Shown here: positions 59,586-64,000 of the stretch, one piece after another
Position numbering within the stretch: the first letter of the stretch is position 1
Layout: every line of letters starts with the position of its first letter
Origin: Subtercola lobariae
GTDB lineage: Bacteria > Actinomycetota > Actinomycetes > Actinomycetales > Microbacteriaceae
Length of the DNA: 64,000 nt
Assembly: GCF_014640255.1 (NCBI RefSeq)
Contig: NZ_BMGP01000001.1
Location: 124,001 to 188,000, forward strand
Direction of reading: 5' to 3'
Translations under genes and position numbers: made by a program
Notes under the pieces: generated by a model
Database searches by the model: none
The model's input: the letters and a program-made list of their open reading frames with translations, nothing else
Told to the model about the DNA's origin: nothing

Positions 59586-60905
59586 TTAGCGGTTGTCGTA
59601 GACGCGCTTGAGTTTGCCGCCCGAGCGCTCGAGCGAGCCGGGGGCCGCGAGTTCGACGGTGACGCTCGAGCCGATGCGGGTCTTGATGTCGCGAACGAGG
59701 GCGGCCGAGGCGCGCTCGCCCTCGGCGGCGCTGAGGCCGGGGGTCGGTTCGATGCGCACGGTCATGCAATCCATGCGGCCCTGCTTGGTGAGTTCGAGCA
59801 CGAAATGCGGCGACAGCCCGTCGATGGTGAGCGCGATCTCCTCGATCTGCGTCGGAAAGAGATTGACGCCGCGCAAGATGATCATGTCGTCGTTGCGGCC
59901 GGTGATCTTCATGATGCGGCGCATGTTCGGCCTGGCGGTTCCGGGTAGCAACGTCGAGATGTCGTGTGTGCGGTACCGGATGATCGGCAGCGCTTCTTTG
60001 GTGAGAGTGGTGAAGACGAGTTCGCCCTGCCGACCATCCGGAACCGCGTGACCCAACGCGTCGACGATTTCGGGCCGAAACTCGTCTTCCCAGATGTGCG
60101 GGCCGTCTTTGCTTTCGATGCATTCGCTGCCGACGCCGGGGCCCATGACCTCGCTGAGGCCGTAGATGTCGAGGGCGTCGATACCGAAGCTCTCTTCGAT
60201 GGTGGTGCGCATCTCGTTGGTCCAGGGTTCGGCGCCGAGCACGCCCACTGTGATGGAGCTGTCGCGCGGGTCGATTCCGCTGGCGCGAAGGGCGTCGATG
60301 ATGGTGAGCAGGTAGGTGGGGGTGCACATGATGGCGTCGGGTTCGAAGTCGCGAATGAGTTGCACCTGCTTCAGGGTGTTGCCGCCCGACATGGGTACCA
60401 CCGTGCAGCCGAGCCGCTCGATGCCGGCGTGCGCGCCGAGGCCGCCGGTGAAGAGGCCGTAGCCGTAGGCGTTATGCACCATCTGGCCGGGGCGGATGCC
60501 CGCGGCGCGCAACGAGCGGGCGACGAGGTTCGCCCAGCGATCGAGGTCGCCCTGCGTGTAGCCGACGACGGTGGGCAGCCCGGTGGTGCCCGATGAGGCG
60601 TGGATGCGCGTGACCTCGCTGCGCGGCACAGCAAACATGCCGAACGGGTAGGTCTCCCGCAGGTCGTCTTTGGTGGTGAACGGAAGCTTTTCGAGGTCTG
60701 ACAGCTCGCGAATGTCGTCGGGGTGCATGCCGACCGCGTCGAACTTGCGGGTGTAGAGCGGAACGTTCTCGTAGGCCCTTCGCACCGTCTGCTGCAGCCG
60801 GCTCAGTTGCAGTGCCTCGAGTTCGTCGCGCGACATGCGCTCTTCGGGGTCGAGTTCGGCGGCCGCCGGGGCGTGCGCTCGCGTCTTGTTCGTGACCGGT
60901 GACAT
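59586..60905 (-). CDS. paaK: Phenylacetate-CoA ligase
   Basis: 439 aa adenylate-forming enzyme. RIHASSGTTGLPTVVGYTQGDL is the ATP-binding loop; YGLFTGGLGAHAGIERLGCTVVPMSGGNT, YGLSEVMGPGVGSEC and the C-terminal GRNDDMIILRGVNLFPTQIEEI follow. It activates phenylacetate to its CoA thioester, the entry step of aerobic degradation. paaI is just upstream on the same strand (42 nt gap), so they are probably one transcript, divergent from the beta-oxidation-like genes. Confidence 0.94.
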   Translation of the reverse strand: MSPVTNKTRAHAPAAAELDPEERMSRDELEALQLSRLQQTVRRAYENVPLYTRKFDAVGMHPDDIRELSDLEKLPFTTKDDLRETYPFGMFAVPRSEVTRIHASSGTTGLPTVVGYTQGDLDRWANLVARSLRAAGIRPGQMVHNAYGYGLFTGGLGAHAGIERLGCTVVPMSGGNTLKQVQLIRDFEPDAIMCTPTYLLTIIDALRASGIDPRDSSITVGVLGAEPWTNEMRTTIEESFGIDALDIYGLSEVMGPGVGSECIESKDGPHIWEDEFRPEIVDALGHAVPDGRQGELVFTTLTKEALPIIRYRTHDISTLLPGTARPNMRRIMKITGRNDDMIILRGVNLFPTQIEEIALTIDGLSPHFVLELTKQGRMDCMTVRIEPTPGLSAAEGERASAALVRDIKTRIGSSVTVELAAPGSLERSGGKLKRVYDNR

Positions 60906-60947
60906 GGGGCCCTCCGTTGGGTGTAGGTGTCGTGCGATGGATGCGCG

Positions 60948-61430
60948 TCAGCGCGCAGGGATGGGCAGGTTGGTGGTGCGGCTGCGGCCACGGAATTCGG
61001 CGACGATGGCACCTGATTCGTCGGTGACTTGCACGTCGTAGATTCCGGTTCGGCCGCTGAGCGTGCGGCGGGCTGCCGTGGCAGTGAGCAACTGCCCTGA
61101 TCTCACCGGTCGCAGAAACGAGATCTCGGCGCCGGCTGCTAGGGTCACGGCCTCGTTTTCGTTACAGGCGATGGCGAAAGCGGTGTCGGCGACGGCGAAG
61201 ATGAAGCCGCCGTGCATCACGTCGAATCCGTTCAGCATGTCGTCGCGCACGAGCATGGTGACGACCGCAGAGCCGGGCTCGCCCGTGACGACCGTCATGC
61301 CGAGGGCAGCGGATGCTCGATCCCTGCCCATCATCGCAGTAGCGCCAGTAGCGCCAGTAGCGCCAGTAGCGCCAGTAGCGCCAGTAGCGCCAGTAGCGCC
61401 CGTGTTGCCCGCGGCGTTCGTACTCTTCAC
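60948..61430 (-). CDS. paaI: Hydroxyphenylacetyl-CoA thioesterase PaaI, with a GAT repeat N-terminus
   Basis: 160 aa hot-dog thioesterase. [33 protein letters not shown] is the PaaI active-site region; [19 protein letters not shown] follows. It is thought to release CoA from dead-end intermediates of the pathway. Odd: residues 10-30 are seven perfect Gly-Ala-Thr repeats encoded by a 9-bp tandem repeat, before the catalytic domain (from about [11 protein letters not shown]). The real start could also be MMGRDRA just after the repeat. Confidence 0.9.
   Translation of the reverse strand: MKSTNAAGNTGATGATGATGATGATGATGATAMMGRDRASAALGMTVVTGEPGSAVVTMLVRDDMLNGFDVMHGGFIFAVADTAFAIACNENEAVTLAAGAEISFLRPVRSGQLLTATAARRTLSGRTGIYDVQVTDESGAIVAEFRGRSRTTNLPIPAR
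61338..61400. repeat. 9-bp tandem repeat, seven perfect copies, inside paaI
   Basis: AGTAGCGCC repeated seven times (63 bp) with an imperfect eighth copy to the right. Encodes (GAT)7 on the minus strand. Copy number can change without shifting the frame. Confidence 0.95.
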
Positions 61431-61500
61431 CCGAAACCTCTGCCTCGTTGCGTGGGGGGTGCGCGTTGATCATCGCGCTCGTTCGCGTTCACTCTACATC

Positions 61501-61522
61501 ACTGACTGAACGTACGGTAAGT
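61501..61522. promoter_or_regulatory. PaaR-like operator 1
   Basis: Reads ACTGACTGAACG then TACGGTAAGT. From memory, the Corynebacterium PaaR site has half-sites ACTNACCGNNCG and NNCGGTNAGT; only one defined base differs. Lies in the divergent gap between paaI and the thiolase gene. Confidence 0.65.
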
Positions 61523-61554
61523 GGAGTTGACGACGGCGTCGTTGACGTGGCATT

Positions 61555-61576
61555 GTTTACAGAACGAACGGTCAGT
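61555..61576. promoter_or_regulatory. PaaR-like operator 2
   Basis: Reads GTTTACAGAACG then AACGGTCAGT: the right half fits the PaaR pattern fully, the left half less well (three mismatches). It ends 27 nt before the thiolase start, where it could block transcription of the thiolase operon. Confidence 0.55.
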
Positions 61577-61603
61577 AAGTTGGGTCAGCGAGGTAACGGA
61601 GCC

Positions 61604-62788
61604 ATGGCAGAAGCATTTGTGATCGGCGGGGTGCGCACTCCGATCGGGCGATACGGCGGCTCGCTGGCGACGGTTCGGCCCGACGACCTCGCCGCCATCG
61701 CGATTCGTGAGCTGGTAGCCCGCACCGGGGTTGATCCTGATCAGATCGACGACGTGATCTTCGGTGATGCGAACCAGGCCGGTGAAGACAATCGAAACGT
61801 GGCACGAATGGCCGCGCTTCTCGCCGGGCTGCCGGTGACGGTACCGGGCATTACGGTGAACCGCCTTTGTGCATCCGGTCTCTCGGCCGTGCAGCTGGCG
61901 TCGGCGATGGTCAAGTCGGGCGAAGCAGACATCGTGATCGCGGGCGGGGTCGAGTCGATGACCCGTGCACCATGGGTGCAGGCGAAGCCCGAGAAGGCGT
62001 GGGCGAAGCCGGGGCTGGCGTATGACACGTCGATCGGCTGGCGGTTTCCGAACCCGGAGTTTCTAAAGCGCGACAAGTTCACGTTCAGCATGCCCGAAAC
62101 GGGCGAAGAGGTGGGCATTCAAGAGGGCATCTCGCGGGAGGATGCCGATGCCTTCTCGCTGCGATCGCACCAGCGCGCGCTCGCAGCTGCGGCCGCTGGG
62201 CACTTCGATGACGAGATCGTTTCGGTGCCGACGAAGGCCGGGCTGGTCACCGCTGATGAGGGGCCGCGCGCCAACACGTCGCTCGAAGTTCTTGCGGGCC
62301 TGCGCCCAGTGGTCAAGGGCGGAACGCTCGTGACGGCCGGAAATGCATCGCCGCTGAACGACGGGGCCGCCGCGATTCTGGTGGCGAGCGAGTCGGCCGT
62401 CGAGCGATTCGGGCTGACGCCGCGTGCTCGGGTCATCGGCGGGTCGTCGGCGGGGGTCTCGCCCGAAGTTATGGGGCTCGGGCCGGTTCCGGCCGTTCAG
62501 AAGCTGATGGCACGCACCGGGCTGTCGCTTGACAGCATCGGTGCCATCGAGCTGAACGAAGCGTTTGCGACGCAAGCGCTCGCCGTGGTTCGCCGCCTCG
62601 GGCTCGACGAGTCGATCGTGAACGCTGACGGGGGCGCTATTGCGCTCGGGCATCCACTTGGCGCATCGGGCACCCGGATTCTCGTTACTCTGCTGGGCCG
62701 CATGCAGCGCGAAGGCGCAGCGCGCGGCCTCGCGACCATGTGCGTAGGCGTCGGCCAAGGCGCGGCGCTCGTGGTCGAGGCGGTGTAG
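61604..62788 (+). CDS. paaJ: Acetyl-CoA acyltransferase (thiolase), PaaJ-like
   Basis: 394 aa from the ATG at 61604; the longer frame to 61448 covers the operators and is rejected. Thiolase motifs: [15 protein letters not shown] with nucleophile Cys89, [36 protein letters not shown] and the final [12 protein letters not shown] with the acid/base Cys. As part of a paa cluster it probably cleaves 3-oxoadipyl-CoA to succinyl- and acetyl-CoA. Confidence 0.9.
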   Translation: MAEAFVIGGVRTPIGRYGGSLATVRPDDLAAIAIRELVARTGVDPDQIDDVIFGDANQAGEDNRNVARMAALLAGLPVTVPGITVNRLCASGLSAVQLASAMVKSGEADIVIAGGVESMTRAPWVQAKPEKAWAKPGLAYDTSIGWRFPNPEFLKRDKFTFSMPETGEEVGIQEGISREDADAFSLRSHQRALAAAAAGHFDDEIVSVPTKAGLVTADEGPRANTSLEVLAGLRPVVKGGTLVTAGNASPLNDGAAAILVASESAVERFGLTPRARVIGGSSAGVSPEVMGLGPVPAVQKLMARTGLSLDSIGAIELNEAFATQALAVVRRLGLDESIVNADGGAIALGHPLGASGTRILVTLLGRMQREGAARGLATMCVGVGQGAALVVEAV

Positions 62789-62937
62789 CGGATGCTCGTG
62801 AATACTCGCGTCGCTCGCTTTGACTCGGTGCCCGCTTGTGTATCTGCGGCGCAGCAACCGCACACGAGGGGCGCGCTTCGAGCCCGCGCCGCAGGGTCGC
62901 CCCGAGTCGGGCACACTCGTCGAAGGGGTGCCGACGC

Positions 62938-63693
62938 ATGACTGAGCTACCCGAGTTGAGCACTCTGCGGGTCGTGGATGATCGCGCCGACCGTTTGCAT
63001 ATCGCGCTGAACCGCCCCGAAGTTCGCAACGCCATCGACCTGACCATGGTGACGGAGATGCACGCCGTGTGTGCTGACCTCGAGCGGTCGCCGCGCATTC
63101 TCATCGTGTCAGGCGGCGACGGAGTGTTTGCCTCAGGTGCCGACATCGCGCAGCTGCGCGAACGCCGGCGCGATGACGCCCTTGCCGGAATCAACTCCCG
63201 CATCATGGTGCGCATTGCGGCGCTGCCGCTGCCGGTGATCGCCGCGATCGATGGCTGGGCGCTGGGCGGCGGCGCAGAGCTTGCGTATGCGGCCGACTTT
63301 CGCGTCGCCTCGTCGAGGGCGAAGATCGGCAACCCCGAGACGAGCCTCGGAATCGTCGCGGCGGCCGGCGCGACCTGGCGGCTCGTCGAACTCGTGGGGG
63401 AGCCGCTGGCCAAAGAGATACTGCTCGCGGGGCGAGTACTCGACGCCTCCGAAGCGCTCGCGGCCCGTCTCGTCTCGTCGGTGCACGAGCCCGCCGAGTT
63501 GCTGGCGGCAGCGGATGCCCTTGCCGACCGCATCGCGAAACAAGACCCCCTGGCACTGCGCTTCACGAAGAGCATGATCCACGCGCCGCGTACGGCGCAC
63601 CCCGCCATCGACGAGCAGGCGCAGGCCGTGCTCTTCGAAAGCGACGCGAAGTTCGAGCGTATGACAGCGTTCCTCGAGAGGAAGACACGATGA
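62938..63693 (+). CDS. Enoyl-CoA hydratase/isomerase, PaaF/PaaG-like
   Basis: 251 aa crotonase. VSGGDGVFASGADIAQL is the oxyanion-hole region, and AIDGWALGGGAELAYAADFRVASSRAKIGNPETSLGIVAAAGATWRLVELVG holds the second oxyanion Gly and the catalytic Glu. In phenylacetate breakdown this step hydrates or isomerises the ring-opened acyl-CoA. Whether PaaF or PaaG is not decided. The stop overlaps the next start (ATGA). Confidence 0.9.
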   Translation: MTELPELSTLRVVDDRADRLHIALNRPEVRNAIDLTMVTEMHAVCADLERSPRILIVSGGDGVFASGADIAQLRERRRDDALAGINSRIMVRIAALPLPVIAAIDGWALGGGAELAYAADFRVASSRAKIGNPETSLGIVAAAGATWRLVELVGEPLAKEILLAGRVLDASEALAARLVSSVHEPAELLAAADALADRIAKQDPLALRFTKSMIHAPRTAHPAIDEQAQAVLFESDAKFERMTAFLERKTR

Positions 63694-64000
63694 GCTCCGT
63701 GCCCGACGTGGCGGATGTGCTCGAGGTAGTAGCCGTGCCCGACGTCGTGGGTGTGCTCGGCGGGGGCCGCATGGGCGTGGGAATCGCTCATGCGTTTCTG
63801 CTCGCGGGCAGCAGGGCGATCATCCTGGAGCGTGACGATGCTGCGGCAGCGCACGCACGCGAGGCGTTCATCAGTGCTCTTCTGAAGAGCGTTTCTCGAG
63901 GCACGACGAACGAGAATGCCGACGCGCTGCGCGATCGCATCGACGTCACCACCGACGTTTCTGCGTTCGCCAGCGCAGGGCTCGTCGTGGAGGCGGTTCC
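63690..64000 (+). CDS. paaH: 3-hydroxyacyl-CoA dehydrogenase N-terminus, PaaH-like, cut by the window end
   Basis: First 103 codons. VVGVLGGGRMGVGIAHAFLLAGSRAIILERDDAAAA is the NAD-binding fold of 3-hydroxyacyl-CoA dehydrogenases (GGGxMGxGIA). Overlaps the hydratase stop by ATGA. In the pathway it would oxidise 3-hydroxyadipyl-CoA. The rest lies outside the window. Confidence 0.88.
   Translation, partial: MSSVPDVADVLEVVAVPDVVGVLGGGRMGVGIAHAFLLAGSRAIILERDDAAAAHAREAFISALLKSVSRGTTNENADALRDRIDVTTDVSAFASAGLVVEAV

Noticed and set aside
61448-61603. N-terminal extension of the thiolase
   Set aside because: The extra 52 codons cover the PaaR-like operators and have no thiolase similarity; family sequence starts at the ATG at 61604.

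Overview
The window is a stretch of high-GC actinobacterial chromosome, most likely from a member of the Microbacteriaceae (Micrococcales). The pointers are a menaquinone pathway (menD, menF, menG), DUF2510 and DUF4190 membrane proteins, the gene order MaoC-like dehydratase / MaoC / murB, NusG with a long acidic N-terminal extension, and many GTG starts. No 16S rRNA is present, so the genus cannot be fixed.

Layout. 1-11.9 kb: menaquinone and isoprenoid genes (menD end, menF, menG, polyprenyl diphosphate synthase) with a polyphosphate kinase 2, an alditol oxidase and a ferredoxin-NADP reductase, then a YtrA-type GntR/ABC operon, an FkbM-type methyltransferase and yajQ. 12-14.3 kb: two envelope proteins. 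14.4-29.8 kb: an integrated mobile element at the 3' end of tRNA-Tyr, bounded by 51-bp perfect direct repeats (14437-14487 and 29734-29784). 30-45 kb: secreted and membrane proteins, GH13 glucosidase, two tRNAs, an LLM flavin monooxygenase with its regulator, a sulfite-exporter-like protein, a serine hydrolase and a cell-wall/fatty-acid-like cluster ending in murB. 45.7-49.5 kb: ABC exporter plus two-component system in one operon. 49.7-54.7 kb: a Fic protein, an aminotransferase, redox enzymes and an AI-2E family permease. 54.8-57.7 kb: tRNA-Trp, secE, nusG, rplK, rplA. 58-64 kb: GNAT, an oxidoreductase and a phenylacetate degradation cluster (paaK, paaI, thiolase, enoyl-CoA hydratase, 3-hydroxyacyl-CoA dehydrogenase) with PaaR-like operators.

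The most interesting part is the 15.3-kb element. It has a tyrosine integrase, two excisionase-like HTH proteins, a divergent regulatory switch, a RecA/RepA-like ATPase followed by a cluster of GTTACC repeats that looks like an iteron origin, and a probable terminase small subunit. A tightly coupled operon then ends in a 794-aa tape measure protein. I see no large terminase, portal, capsid, protease, major tail tube, baseplate, holin or lysin. The front half has the plan of a phage satellite (PICI-like), but the tape measure module without other virion genes is not part of the standard plan. Behind it lie accessory genes (a TIGR04255-family three-gene operon, a zinc-ribbon microprotein and a coiled-coil membrane protein) that resemble cargo or anti-phage genes. 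I propose an actinobacterial satellite that may reprogram helper-phage packaging and tail length. This is a hypothesis from gene content only.
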